DNA of 52,456 bases, from assembly GCA_902495355.1 (NCBI GenBank), contig CABUWV010000015.1, positions 1 to 52,456 on the forward strand, read 5' to 3'. Positions 25,495 to 34,382 of this stretch are shown here, piece by piece (the first letter of the stretch is position 1; each line of letters begins with the position of its first letter). A model generated the notes under the pieces. The model ran no database searches and was not told the DNA's origin. It worked only from the letters and a program-made list of their open reading frames with translations. Origin of the DNA: an uncultured Collinsella sp. Its GTDB lineage: Bacteria; Actinomycetota; Coriobacteriia; Coriobacteriales; Coriobacteriaceae. The position numbers and the translations under genes were made by a program.

Positions 25495-26421
25495 CTACCC
25501 CCTCTTCTTCTTGGAAATCAGACGGACTATGCCCACCAGCGTGGCGGAGATGATAAACAGGACCACACCCATGCCGAACAGCGCCGAGCGGTGCAGACCC
25601 GAGGAATAGCTCATGTCGAGCGCAATCTGGCTCGTGAGCGTCGAGATGGGGCTCGCAATGCTGTCGGGAATAACCGGGGCGTTACCTACGACCATGAGCA
25701 CGGCCATGGTCTCGCCGATGGCACGGCCCATACCCAGCACGATGGCATCAACGATACCCAGCTTCGCGGCAGGTAGCACGACCTTATAGATGGTCTGCCA
25801 CTTGGTGGCGCCCATGGCATACGATGCCTCGCGAATGCCCATGGGAATGGAATTGAGAGCATCGATGGTGAGCGTGGTGATGGTAGGGACGATCATGATG
25901 GCGAGCACAAACCACGCCGTCAGCGCACCAAAACCAAGGCCGCCGGTCAGTTGTGCGATAAACGGGCGGATGATGATCATGCCAAAGAAGCCGTAGATGA
26001 TGGAGGGTATGCCCGCCAGCAGGTCAACGGCGGGGCTGATGAGCTTGCGCACGCGCTTGCTGGCAATCTCGACCAGGTAAACGGCCGTACCCACGCCCAG
26101 CGGCACGCCCATGGCGAGCGCACCGACGGTCACCAGACCCGAGCCGGCAAGCAGCGACAAGATACCGTAGTGGCCCTCGGAAGGCGCCCACGTAAAGCTA
26201 AAGAAGTCCGCCAGACCGATGTCGGTAAAGACGGGCAGCGCCGAGTACGTGGTAAAGACAAAAATCAGGATGACGGTAACGACCGCCAAGAACGCGCAGG
26301 CAAAGAAGATCCACTGCAGCGCCTTCTCCTTGATATAGGTACTGTGCGATACGAGCGCCAGCTCGCGCTTCTTGGGCGTCTGAACATTCTGCTCAGTCTG
26401 GGAGTTTTCCTGTGCTTCCAT
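25495..26421 (-). CDS. pstC: Phosphate ABC transporter permease PstC
   Basis: This is the second permease subunit. The 308-residue protein begins MEAQENSQTEQNVQTPKKRE and has six membrane spans, a long periplasmic loop after the first span and the EAA-type loop IREASYAMGATKWQTIYKVVLP. I chose the ATG at 26421 because AAGGGGAG stands 8 nt upstream. A GTG at 26430 in the same frame would overlap the pstS end by 8 nt and has poorer spacing. The gap to pstS is 1 nt. Confidence 0.95.
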   Translation of the reverse strand: MEAQENSQTEQNVQTPKKRELALVSHSTYIKEKALQWIFFACAFLAVVTVILIFVFTTYSALPVFTDIGLADFFSFTWAPSEGHYGILSLLAGSGLVTVGALAMGVPLGVGTAVYLVEIASKRVRKLISPAVDLLAGIPSIIYGFFGMIIIRPFIAQLTGGLGFGALTAWFVLAIMIVPTITTLTIDALNSIPMGIREASYAMGATKWQTIYKVVLPAAKLGIVDAIVLGMGRAIGETMAVLMVVGNAPVIPDSIASPISTLTSQIALDMSYSSGLHRSALFGMGVVLFIISATLVGIVRLISKKKRG

Positions 26422-26422
26422 G

Positions 26423-27259
26423 CTACTCACTCCCCTTCTCGTCGTTGGTGACGGGAATAAAGCCCGCCTCGCGAATCTGCTTGTCCATCTTTTCGGACGT
26501 CACATAGTCGATGTAATCCTGCGCCTGCTGCGAAGGCGCACCCTTCACAAAGAAGTAAAGGTCGCGTGAGATGGGATAGCCGCCGCTCGCGACCGTCTTC
26601 TCGGACGCCTCAACATGATTGACCGAGACGGCCTTGACCGAGGTCTTGGCGTTGAGGCTATCGACGAAGCCCAGCGAAATGTAGCCAATGGCACCGCGCG
26701 AACGAGATACCACGTCGCGCACCTGGCCCGTGCCCGAAAGAACGGCCGAGCGGCGATCGAACGGGGTGCCGTCCATCACGATGGTGCGGAAGGCCTCACG
26801 CGTGCCGGACGCCTCATCTCGATTGATGACCTGGATCCTCAGGTCCTCGCCACCGACTTCTTTCCAGTTGGTGATCTTGCCGGCGTAAATATCGCGGAGC
26901 TGCTCGGTCGAGAGGTTATCGACCGGGTTATCGTCGTTCACGATGACCGCGATACCGTCGTGGGCAATGACGATGGGAGTCAGGCCCAGATCCTGTTCGT
27001 CGGCATTGAGTCCACGGGAGGAGCTGGCGATATCGGCTGTGCCGGCGCTGACGGCCTCGATGCCAGCGGAAGAACCCAAACCGGAAACGAGCACGTCGAT
27101 GCCGGTCTCCTCCTTAAAGCCCTCGGCCGCAATCTCGGCGATAGGAAGGCAGGTCGTGGAGCCGGCGACGGTAATGGAAGAGGTAGAAGATCCCGAAGAA
27201 CAGGCGCACAGCGTAAGCGTAAGCACAGCGGCGCTCAGGACCGATACGATCTTTCTCAT
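26423..27259 (-). CDS. pstS: Phosphate-binding lipoprotein PstS
   Basis: This is the extracytoplasmic phosphate-binding component. The 278-residue precursor has a lipoprotein signal (MRKIVSVLSAAVLTLTLCAC, lipobox LCAC with lipidated Cys at 20). The mature PBP-like domain holds the phosphate-contact blocks VAGSTTCLPIAE, GSSAGIEAV, DIASSSRGL and NRDEASGTREAF. Its ATG overlaps the pgeF stop as ATGA, so translation is coupled to the upstream gene. There is no separate promoter in between. Confidence 0.97.
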   Translation of the reverse strand: MRKIVSVLSAAVLTLTLCACSSGSSTSSITVAGSTTCLPIAEIAAEGFKEETGIDVLVSGLGSSAGIEAVSAGTADIASSSRGLNADEQDLGLTPIVIAHDGIAVIVNDDNPVDNLSTEQLRDIYAGKITNWKEVGGEDLRIQVINRDEASGTREAFRTIVMDGTPFDRRSAVLSGTGQVRDVVSRSRGAIGYISLGFVDSLNAKTSVKAVSVNHVEASEKTVASGGYPISRDLYFFVKGAPSQQAQDYIDYVTSEKMDKQIREAGFIPVTNDEKGSE

Positions 27260-28056
27260 AGCATCACGCCGATCGCAGCATGGCGCCCACAGGTGCCGTC
27301 CTCGTTACGGTAGGAATAAAAGCGGTCGTTCTGACGCACAGTCGAAAGCTGGGTATCCACGATATTATCCGCGTCGACACCGACATCTACCAGCGCCTCG
27401 CGAATGGCAGCGGAAAGATCGAGCATGCGAGAGGCACTCGCATCGATGCAAGAGAACTCGGCGGCAAAGCGATCCATGAGTTCCTGGGATACCTCATATT
27501 CGTCACCCAAGATATGGGGGCCGATATAGGCGGAAACGTTGCTCGCATCGCAGCCGGCAGCATCGCAAAGCGCCTGGCACGCCTTGGCAGAAATACGTGC
27601 AATCGTGCCCTTCCAACCGGAGTGCACCACGGCAAATCCGCCAGGGGCCACCAGCACCACGGGAACGCAGTCGGCAAAGCAGAGCAGCACGGGCACGTTA
27701 TGCGCCGTGCAGACGATGGCATCACAGCCCTCGGCAATCTGCTCGCGAACGTCCTCAAGGTCATCGGCGCCGTTCGAGGTCACCGCAACGATATGATCAC
27801 CATGGACCTGATTGGGAACGAGCAGGTTGTGCTCGCACTCGGCGGCACCCATAGCTTCGAGCGCACGACGACGATTTTCTTGAACAGCAAAGGGGTCATC
27901 GCCAACATGCGAGCCCAAGTTGAGTGAGGAGTACGCATCTTCGGAAACGCCACCGGCGCGCTCGGTGAAGGCAAAGCGAACATCGGATGTCGCGCCCTCC
28001 ACCAACGTAACTCCATCATGGTCGACACGCGAAACGTTGTCCGCACGTGCTGCCAT
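27256..28056 (-). CDS. pgeF: PgeF/YfiH-family protein, first gene of the pst operon
   Basis: This is a multicopper-oxidase-like YfiH-family protein. Members include the peptidoglycan-editing factor (removing misincorporated L-Ser from UDP-MurNAc precursors) and purine nucleoside phosphorylases. The 266-residue product has the metal-site blocks NQVHGDHIV, LLCFADCVPVVL and VVHSGWKGT, with the conserved His and Cys residues, and the C-terminal DRFYSYRNEDGTCGRHAAI. AGGAGG lies 8 nt before the ATG at 28056. Its stop overlaps pstS by 4 nt, which ties it to phosphate uptake rather than to ftsZ, its usual neighbour. Confidence 0.93.
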   Translation of the reverse strand: MAARADNVSRVDHDGVTLVEGATSDVRFAFTERAGGVSEDAYSSLNLGSHVGDDPFAVQENRRRALEAMGAAECEHNLLVPNQVHGDHIVAVTSNGADDLEDVREQIAEGCDAIVCTAHNVPVLLCFADCVPVVLVAPGGFAVVHSGWKGTIARISAKACQALCDAAGCDASNVSAYIGPHILGDEYEVSQELMDRFAAEFSCIDASASRMLDLSAAIREALVDVGVDADNIVDTQLSTVRQNDRFYSYRNEDGTCGRHAAIGVML

Positions 28057-28135
28057 ACTAAAGCCTCCTAATAACACAAGTACCGCGGCATCGCCGCTAC
28101 AGCCCGCGTTTATACGGCTGTCATACTTCTCTAAA

Positions 28136-28178
28136 AGGATACCTGCTGCGCTGGAGGCAATCGTAAAGGGAACGTAAA
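28136..28178 (-). promoter_or_regulatory. PHO-box-like direct repeat upstream of pgeF-pst
   Basis: On the minus strand TTTACG-TTCCC-TTTACG (28162-28178) is a perfect hexamer repeat with an 11-bp period, the geometry of PhoP/PhoB PHO boxes. TATCCT (28136-28141), a -10-like hexamer, lies 20 nt downstream. The only start it could serve is pgeF, and through it the pst genes. Confidence 0.55.
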
Positions 28179-28208
28179 GAGATTGGAGGTTCTAGTTTAC
28201 AAAGTCGA

Positions 28209-28240
28209 AATAAAAAGGGCGCGTCCATACGGACACGCCC
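28209..28240 (-). terminator. Terminator of ftsZ and the dcw cluster
   Basis: GGGCGCGTCC (28217-28226) pairs with GGACACGCCC (28231-28240) around a 4-nt loop, with one mismatch, and is followed by TTTTTATTTC on the minus strand. It insulates the pst operon from dcw. Confidence 0.9.
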
Positions 28241-28266
28241 CTGTGCACAACAATGCAAAGAACGAC

Positions 28267-29421
28267 TTAGAAGCTACCGCGCTTCAGGAAGTCGGGAAGC
28301 TCGAACTGATCGTTGCCGAAGTTAGGAAGCTCGGTGCCACCAACGTTGCGGGTCGGAGCGGCCTGAGCCGGACTGGTGGCCGGAGCGGTGCGTTGCGGCT
28401 CAGCGGAGGCAGCGGCCTTGCTCTGAGACTGCTGAGCAGCAAAGAGCTCGTCCTGGCGGTTGACGTTGGAGTCGGAGAAGCCCGTAGCGATGACGGTGAT
28501 ACGCACCTGGTCGCCCAGGGACTCGTCGACAACGGTACCGAAGATGATGTTGGCCTCGGGATCGACGGCATTGGCGACAACGTCGGCGGCGTCGCTGATC
28601 TCTTGGATGCCCAGGTCCTTGGAACCGGCGATGGAGAGCAGCACGCGCGTGGCACCATCGATGGAGCTCTCGAGCAGCGGGCTGGAGATGGCCTGCTGGG
28701 CAGCATCGACGGCACGGGTATCCCCAGAAGAGGTACCGATACCCATCATGGCGGTACCGGCCTGCTTCATGATGGTCTTAACATCGGCGAAGTCCAGGTT
28801 GATGATACCGGGGACGGTGATGAGGTCGGTGATGCCCTGGGTGCCCTGGGAAAGGACACCATCGGCAATCGCGAAGGCCTCGAGCATGGTGGTCTTCTTC
28901 TCGGCGATGTCGAGCAGCTTATCGTTAGGAATGACGATCATGGTGTCGACGCAATCGGAGAGGGTCTTAATGCCCTCCTCGGCGCTCTTCTTGCGCTTGC
29001 GGCCCTCGAAGGTGAAGGGCTTGGTCACGACGGCGACGGTCAGCGCACCGACCTCGTTCATCGCGATATCGGCAACGATGGGAGCAGCGCCGGTACCGGT
29101 GCCACCGCCCTCGCCGCAGGTGATGAACACCATGTCGGCGCCAGCGAGCGCCTCGGCAATGTCGTCGCGGGACTCATCGGCAGCCTTGCGGCCAACCTCG
29201 GGGTTGGCGCCGGCGCCCAGGCCGCGGGTAAGGTCGGTGCCGATGTGCACCTTGATATCGGCATCAGAGATCGCGAGTGCCTGAGCATCGGTGTTGATGG
29301 CAACAAACTCGACGCCGCGGATGCCCTCTTCGATCATTCGATTGACCGCGTTGGTACCGCCGCCGCCGACGCCGACCACCTTAATGACGGCAAGGTAGTT
29401 GTTGATCTCTGTCTCGTGCAT
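28267..29421 (-). CDS. ftsZ: Cell division GTPase FtsZ
   Basis: This is the tubulin-like GTPase that forms the Z-ring. The 384-residue protein starts MHETEINNYLAVIKVVGVGG and has the tubulin signature GEGGGTGTGAAP near residue 100. The synergy (T7) loop NLDFADVKTIM is intact. A Gln/Ala/Pro-rich linker (about 315-365) follows, and then the conserved C-terminal peptide ELPDFLKRGSF, which binds SepF and other partners. GGAGGACCGAC precedes the ATG at 29421; the in-frame Met at 29451 lies in the leader. It is the last gene of the dcw cluster, with a 199-bp upstream gap that probably holds its own promoter. Confidence 0.98.
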   Translation of the reverse strand: MHETEINNYLAVIKVVGVGGGGTNAVNRMIEEGIRGVEFVAINTDAQALAISDADIKVHIGTDLTRGLGAGANPEVGRKAADESRDDIAEALAGADMVFITCGEGGGTGTGAAPIVADIAMNEVGALTVAVVTKPFTFEGRKRKKSAEEGIKTLSDCVDTMIVIPNDKLLDIAEKKTTMLEAFAIADGVLSQGTQGITDLITVPGIINLDFADVKTIMKQAGTAMMGIGTSSGDTRAVDAAQQAISSPLLESSIDGATRVLLSIAGSKDLGIQEISDAADVVANAVDPEANIIFGTVVDESLGDQVRITVIATGFSDSNVNRQDELFAAQQSQSKAAASAEPQRTAPATSPAQAAPTRNVGGTELPNFGNDQFELPDFLKRGSF

Positions 29422-29477
29422 GTCGGTCCTCCGAACAAAGGTTATAGCCATAGCATGGGTCGACCCCTGCGCACATT

Positions 29478-29491
29478 AACCTTCAGGTTGA
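29478..29491. promoter_or_regulatory. Palindromic motif upstream of ftsZ
   Basis: AACCTTCAGGTTGA lies 57 bp before the ftsZ ATG and contains the palindrome AACCT-TC-AGGTT. Thirteen of its 14 bases recur at 44001-44014 in the mraZ upstream region. This may be an operator shared by the two ends of the dcw cluster. Confidence 0.4.
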
Positions 29492-29620
29492 AAGTAAATG
29501 CAAAGGTAAACCGTATTATGTTTGCACATTATGAACGTATCAGTCAAATAATTGACCGTGAAAACCAAACAAACCAGATAAACGGCGTGGTATGGCCCCT
29601 CAACAAAGCATCAACCAGCG

Positions 29621-30877
29621 CTACGAGGTCGGAGCGTTCCTAAATGTATAGTTACCCGGAGAACGCACATTGATATACGTTACGCCCTCTACCTGCGAAA
29701 GCAGCTTGGTGACTACGCGCTCCTTCTTGACGATATCGTTCGAATCGCCCAGCGACACCTCAATGCCGTTATTGAGGTTTGCCGAGATGGCTTCGACCGA
29801 AGGCGTGGAAATATCCTTGACTTGTCCCAAGAACTCGCTCGAAAAACCACGCACATAATCCAAGCCAGCCTTAACGGCCTTGGAGCTCACCGCCTGGCCG
29901 GAAACCGGAGCGACATCCGCCGAGACATCAGTCAACAACACCGCGCCATAGTGCTTAGCGAGCGCCAGCGCGGCATCAATGCCGGTCAGGGTATTTGAGC
30001 CCTGCCCCGTCGTGATGACGTTGCCCTGGTCATCCACTTCGACCGACGTCGACAGCGGGGCGATCCAGGTGTCATCATCCCCGATGGCCCAGGCAAGGTC
30101 ATCGGAGCTGATATAGGCAATTGCGATGACCTTGCGCTCCATCGGCGTAATGATGAGCGTATGCGGGAACTGACGCTGGACATCCACGCCCGACACCCAC
30201 GGGTTCTGCTTGAGGTCCTCGGTAATCTGGTCAGGATCGACGTTAAAAAGCGACGTTCCCTCGGGCAAATCGATCAGCTGGATAGCATCGTGCTTCGTCA
30301 CATGCTCGCTGCCTTGAATCTGAATATCAGTGGCGGTAAACAATCCAGAGTTGATCACCACGACGGCAACGACGACGAGCACGGCCAAGACGGCCAGAAC
30401 GCCGCCCACGATTTTGCCTTTGCCTGTAACGAGAGAAGCGGCGTCTGACGTTTTATTTGCCATCGCCCCAAGTGAAGACAACGGGTTGACGCCTTTTTTA
30501 CCCGAAGGCTTCTTGGCGGTAGCCGGCACCGATGTCAGCGAGCGCGGTTTCGATGCGCCCAGCGTGCGACCCGGACGCGGCGCTTTAGTTCCCGTCGAGG
30601 GCTTAGGAGTTGCCATGGGACGGGCAGGTTTGGCGCCCATAACAGGCTTTGACGTCACCGAGGGACGCGAGGACTTTTTTGCGGCCGGACGATTGCCGAG
30701 CTGCGAGCCGACAACCGGACGACTGGTCTGTCGAGCATGCCCGACAGACTTAGAGTGCGCGACGGTATTGCGTTGAGGTTTGGCAGGCGCGCCGGAACGC
30801 CCTCCGGCGCGGCGGAAGGTGGGTTTCGATGCTCTAGAAGCCGAGGAATTTAACTTCCGGTCTGAGCTCGATGCCAT
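29621..30877 (-). CDS. ftsQ: FtsQ-type POTRA division protein with long basic N-terminus
   Basis: This is a divisome scaffold of the FtsQ/DivIB family. Residues 1-155 are a Lys/Arg/Ser/Pro/Ala-rich cytoplasmic region with repeats such as KPVMGAKPARPMATPKPSTG. One membrane span follows (about 157-175, IVGGVLAVLAVLVVVAVVVI). Next come the POTRA domain (TATDIQIQGSEHVTKHDAIQLI and following) and a beta domain to residue 418. The usual actinobacterial FtsQ is about 250-330 residues, so the tail is exceptional. The ATG at 30877 has GGGAGGCGT upstream and lies inside murB, overlapping its last 44 nt in another frame. Confidence 0.92.
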   Translation of the reverse strand: MASSSDRKLNSSASRASKPTFRRAGGRSGAPAKPQRNTVAHSKSVGHARQTSRPVVGSQLGNRPAAKKSSRPSVTSKPVMGAKPARPMATPKPSTGTKAPRPGRTLGASKPRSLTSVPATAKKPSGKKGVNPLSSLGAMANKTSDAASLVTGKGKIVGGVLAVLAVLVVVAVVVINSGLFTATDIQIQGSEHVTKHDAIQLIDLPEGTSLFNVDPDQITEDLKQNPWVSGVDVQRQFPHTLIITPMERKVIAIAYISSDDLAWAIGDDDTWIAPLSTSVEVDDQGNVITTGQGSNTLTGIDAALALAKHYGAVLLTDVSADVAPVSGQAVSSKAVKAGLDYVRGFSSEFLGQVKDISTPSVEAISANLNNGIEVSLGDSNDIVKKERVVTKLLSQVEGVTYINVRSPGNYTFRNAPTS

Positions 30878-31745
30878 ACGCCTCCCTCACCTTTCCGTGC
30901 ACATGTCTGATAACCGCGGCAACGTCATCGGCCGAGGCAGTTCCGTTATTAACGATAAAATTAGCGTGAACGGGCGAAACTTCCGCGCCGCCAATCGAAA
31001 AACCCTTTAATCCACAATCCTCGATAAGCTTGCCCACACTCGCATCGGGCGGGTTGCGAAAGACCGACCCGCAGGATGCGCGACCCATGGGCTGCGTACG
31101 CTTGCGCCTCGTCAGGTACCGCTCCATGCGCTCGCGAATGTCGGCCTTGGGCGCCGGTTTAAGCTTGAGCACGCACTCGAGGATAATCTCATTGCGGGGA
31201 AGGCTACATTCGCGGTAGCCCCAAGTGATCTCGGACCCCGCATAATGCTTGATACCGGATGCCGGGTCAAACGTTACGACATCCTCAACCAGCGAGCCAA
31301 TCCACTCGGTCCGTGTGCCGGCATTCATAGATATCGCACCGCCAACCGAGCCAGGGATGCCAACGGCAAACTCAAGGCCCGAGAGGCTACGCGACAGGGC
31401 ATCGTTGACCAGGCGCGCAAACATCACGCCCGCACCGACCGTCAGCGTACAACCGTCATCGGCAACAACCGTGCGCTGAAACTCACGTCCGAGCGAAATG
31501 ACGGCGCCGCGATAACCGCCATCGGCAACCAGCAGATTGGAGCCCTTGCCGATGATGACCCACGGCACCTGCTCGCGATCGAGCACCGCCACGGCGCGGC
31601 GGAGGGCATGATAGCTATGGCACGTCACAAAGAGGTCGGCCTTGCCGCCGATACGATAGCTCGTATGACGCGCAAGGCGCTCGTCCTCGATCACATCCGT
31701 GTCGATCATGCCCGAGAGCGCCATGACGGCGTTAAACAGACCCAT
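30834..31745 (-). CDS. murB: UDP-N-acetylenolpyruvoylglucosamine reductase
   Basis: This FAD enzyme reduces UDP-GlcNAc-enolpyruvate to UDP-MurNAc. The 303-residue (type II) protein has HTSYRIGGKADLFV, the FAD block WVIIGKGSNLLVADGGYRG and LEFAVGIPGSVGGAISMNAGT. The catalytic-Ser loop is GRASCGSVFRNPP, and the C-terminal block is SPVHANFIVN. It starts 5 nt after the murC stop; no strong ribosome-binding site is visible, so reinitiation is likely. A later in-frame Met (MIDTDVIEDE) is an alternative start. The end overlaps ftsQ by 44 nt. Confidence 0.95.
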   Translation of the reverse strand: MGLFNAVMALSGMIDTDVIEDERLARHTSYRIGGKADLFVTCHSYHALRRAVAVLDREQVPWVIIGKGSNLLVADGGYRGAVISLGREFQRTVVADDGCTLTVGAGVMFARLVNDALSRSLSGLEFAVGIPGSVGGAISMNAGTRTEWIGSLVEDVVTFDPASGIKHYAGSEITWGYRECSLPRNEIILECVLKLKPAPKADIRERMERYLTRRKRTQPMGRASCGSVFRNPPDASVGKLIEDCGLKGFSIGGAEVSPVHANFIVNNGTASADDVAAVIRHVHGKVREAYGIELRPEVKFLGF

Positions 31746-31750
31746 TAGAC

Positions 31751-33169
31751 TTAAGCGTCTTTCTTGGCAGTCAAATACTCGATAAACTCGGGGCCGACGG
31801 TCGTAACGTCACCGGCACCCATAGTGAGCAGCAAGTCGCCCTCGCCCACCATCTGCTCGAGCTCCTGATTGAGCTCAAGACGGCTGGAGCAGTACACGAC
31901 CTCCTTGCCAGGATGCTTGGCGCGCACGGTATCGGCGAGCATCTTAGAGGTAACACCCGGAATGGGCATCTCGCCAGCCGAGAACACATCAATCAGCAGC
32001 AGTTTATCGGCATTGGCAAATGCATCGGCAAAGTCGTCGCACAGGGCCTGCAGGCGCGAATAGCGGTGCGGCTGGAACACGACGTCGACGTGCTTGTAGC
32101 CCAGCGACGAAGCGGCAGCAAGCGTCGCCTTGATCTCGGTGGGGTGATGGCCGTAATCATCGACCACGGTGATGCCATCGATATCGCCCACGTGGGTAAA
32201 GCGACGACGGACGCCCTCAAAGCTCGAAAGCGCCTTGGCGGCGGCGTCGATGTCAAGGCCCAGGACATGGGCGACGGTGAGCACCGCCGTGGCGTTGAGC
32301 ATGTTGTGGCGACCGGGATTACTCTTGATCTCCACAGCGTGCTCAGTGCCGTCCTCAAAGCGAACGATAAAGTCGCTCTGGATGCCCTTGACATCCGGGT
32401 GCATGCAGACGATGTCGTTGCTCTCGGCAAAGCCGTAGGAAAGCACGTGACGGCCCGTCGACTTGGCGAGCTCGACCAGATGCGGGTCCTCACCGCAGAC
32501 GATGACGGTGCCGTCCTCGCCCACCAGGCTCATGAATTTGGCGAAAGTCGCCTCGATCTCCTCGATACCCGAGTAGTGATCGAGGTGGTCGGCCTCGACG
32601 TTGGTCACAATGACCACGTTGGGGTTCAGGAACAGGAAGGAACTGTCGGACTCGTCGGCCTCGGCGACAAAGTAGTCGCCCGAGCCGTTCTTGCCGTTCG
32701 TGTCATAGCCCTCGACGATGCCACCGATCAGGAAGCTCGGATCCAGACCCATGCGGTCGAGCATGGTGGCGCACATCGAAGACGTGGTGGTCTTGCCATG
32801 CGTGCCGGCAACAGCGACGGTGGTGTAGCCGTGGCCCAAAGCAGAGAGCATCTTGGCACGGGGCCACACGGGAATACCAAGCTCGCGAGCGCGCACGAGT
32901 TCAGGGTTGGACTCCGGAATAGCGGTGGAGACAACAACCACGTCGGGCTTGACCTCGTCGATCGTGGCGGCCTCATGGCCCACATGCATCTTCACACCAG
33001 CGCGGGTAAGCTGGCGGATATAACGTGACGTCTTAAGGTCGGAGCCGGTAACGGCATAACCGCGCTCGTGCAGAACGAGGGCGATGCCGCTCATGCCGGC
33101 GCCGCCGATACCGATAAAGTGGGCGCTCTTAAACTCGGGCGCGGAGGTTGCAGTCTGGGAATCAGCCAT
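31751..33169 (-). CDS. murC: UDP-N-acetylmuramate-L-alanine ligase
   Basis: This enzyme adds L-Ala to UDP-MurNAc. The 472-residue Mur ligase has the N-terminal FIGIGGAGMSGIALVL Rossmann motif, the ATP loop VAGTHGKTTTSSM near residue 118, the EADESDSSF block and VVDDYGHHPTEI near residue 335. I chose the ATG at 33169 (MADSQTATS). AAGGAG stands 11 nt before it, and the upstream Met at 33196 lies in that leader. The gene lies between murG and murB, the usual dcw order. Confidence 0.96.
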   Translation of the reverse strand: MADSQTATSAPEFKSAHFIGIGGAGMSGIALVLHERGYAVTGSDLKTSRYIRQLTRAGVKMHVGHEAATIDEVKPDVVVVSTAIPESNPELVRARELGIPVWPRAKMLSALGHGYTTVAVAGTHGKTTTSSMCATMLDRMGLDPSFLIGGIVEGYDTNGKNGSGDYFVAEADESDSSFLFLNPNVVIVTNVEADHLDHYSGIEEIEATFAKFMSLVGEDGTVIVCGEDPHLVELAKSTGRHVLSYGFAESNDIVCMHPDVKGIQSDFIVRFEDGTEHAVEIKSNPGRHNMLNATAVLTVAHVLGLDIDAAAKALSSFEGVRRRFTHVGDIDGITVVDDYGHHPTEIKATLAAASSLGYKHVDVVFQPHRYSRLQALCDDFADAFANADKLLLIDVFSAGEMPIPGVTSKMLADTVRAKHPGKEVVYCSSRLELNQELEQMVGEGDLLLTMGAGDVTTVGPEFIEYLTAKKDA

Positions 33170-33266
33170 GTGCTCGTGTACTCCTTGCGTAAACACTGCC
33201 TGTAACCCGTTAACTGTACCGCACCTACCGCATCAGCGCGAGGGCGACCGACGATATCCCGTCTAA

Positions 33267-34382
33267 CTAACGCAAACCCTCTACCGCATCCGCCAGAAGA
33301 GCGGCGGCCCTATCCTGAGCCAGACCACGCGCCGCCTGACGCATGGCGTCGCGTGCCGCCGCGTCATCGACCAGGTGCAGCAGCTCATCGGCAAAGGCAG
33401 AACCGTCGATATCGGCATCGGCGCAGAGCACGCCGGCCCCGGCGTCGACCAGATAACGAGCATTGGTGGTTTGGTGGTCGGCCGTCGCATGCGGATACGG
33501 CACGAGCACCGAGGGCACGGCGAGCGCAGCGATCTCGGCCACGCTCGATGCGCCCGAACGCGAGAGCACCAAATCGGCAGCAGCCAGCATATCGCCCATG
33601 TTGTCGATGTAAGGCTGGACGCGGTAACGCTTCGCCTCCTCGGGCGTCAGCGCCAAAGCGCGCTCGGTCTCCTCAAAGCCGTCGGCACCCGTCGAATGCA
33701 ACACATAGAGGTTCTTGCGCGAAAGCAGCTCGTTTTTGAGCGAAACCACGCGCTCGTTGAGGTGTTGGGCGCCAAGTGAACCGCCAAAGACGAGCAGCAG
33801 CGTAGCGTCCTCGGGAACGCCAAGTGCCTTGCGGCCGCGAGCGCGATCGCCCTCGATCACCGAGCGACGTACGGGGTTGCCGGTCATGAGCACGTGGTCA
33901 GGGTCACCTTCGCGCTCAAAGACCGAACGCGCTGCCGGCACCGAGATGCACACGCGGGCGGCGTGGGAGTTCATCATCTTGTTGGCCAGGCCCGGAACAG
34001 AGTTCTGCTCATGCAGCAGATACGGAACGCCCGCGCCCTTGCACCACCCCAGCAGCGGAACCTCGACATAGGCACCAAAACCAATGGCGGCATCGGGCTT
34101 GCCGACCTTTGAGAAATGACTGGCGAGCGCACGCTTGGCTTTGTTGACACGCCACAGCGAGGTCAGCGCCGTCCAAGGACGGGAGCGGTCGAAGCCCGTG
34201 ACCGTAATGGGCACAAAATCAAACCCAGCCTCGGGGACCAGACGACCCTCGAGCTTGCGCGACTGGCCCACAAACACAACGTGGTGGCCACGGTCACGGA
34301 GCTCTTCGGCCAAGGCGAGCGCGGGGTTGATGTGCCCTGCCGTGCCGCCGGCTGCAATAGCAACGGTCATTTTATCGGTCAT
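33267..34382 (-). CDS. murG: UDP-GlcNAc:lipid I N-acetylglucosaminyltransferase
   Basis: This peripheral membrane glycosyltransferase makes lipid II. The 371-residue protein has the Gly-rich AAGGTAGHINPALALA near the start. Other blocks are PLLGWCKGAGVPYLLHEQNSVPGL, the second G-loop VFGGSLGAQHLN and the donor-binding LVLSRSGASSVAEIAAL. The ATG at 34382 follows GAAGGGACTACC, and it overlaps the ftsW stop by 11 nt. A second in-frame Met lies four codons later. Confidence 0.96.
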   Translation of the reverse strand: MTDKMTVAIAAGGTAGHINPALALAEELRDRGHHVVFVGQSRKLEGRLVPEAGFDFVPITVTGFDRSRPWTALTSLWRVNKAKRALASHFSKVGKPDAAIGFGAYVEVPLLGWCKGAGVPYLLHEQNSVPGLANKMMNSHAARVCISVPAARSVFEREGDPDHVLMTGNPVRRSVIEGDRARGRKALGVPEDATLLLVFGGSLGAQHLNERVVSLKNELLSRKNLYVLHSTGADGFEETERALALTPEEAKRYRVQPYIDNMGDMLAAADLVLSRSGASSVAEIAALAVPSVLVPYPHATADHQTTNARYLVDAGAGVLCADADIDGSAFADELLHLVDDAAARDAMRQAARGLAQDRAAALLADAVEGLR

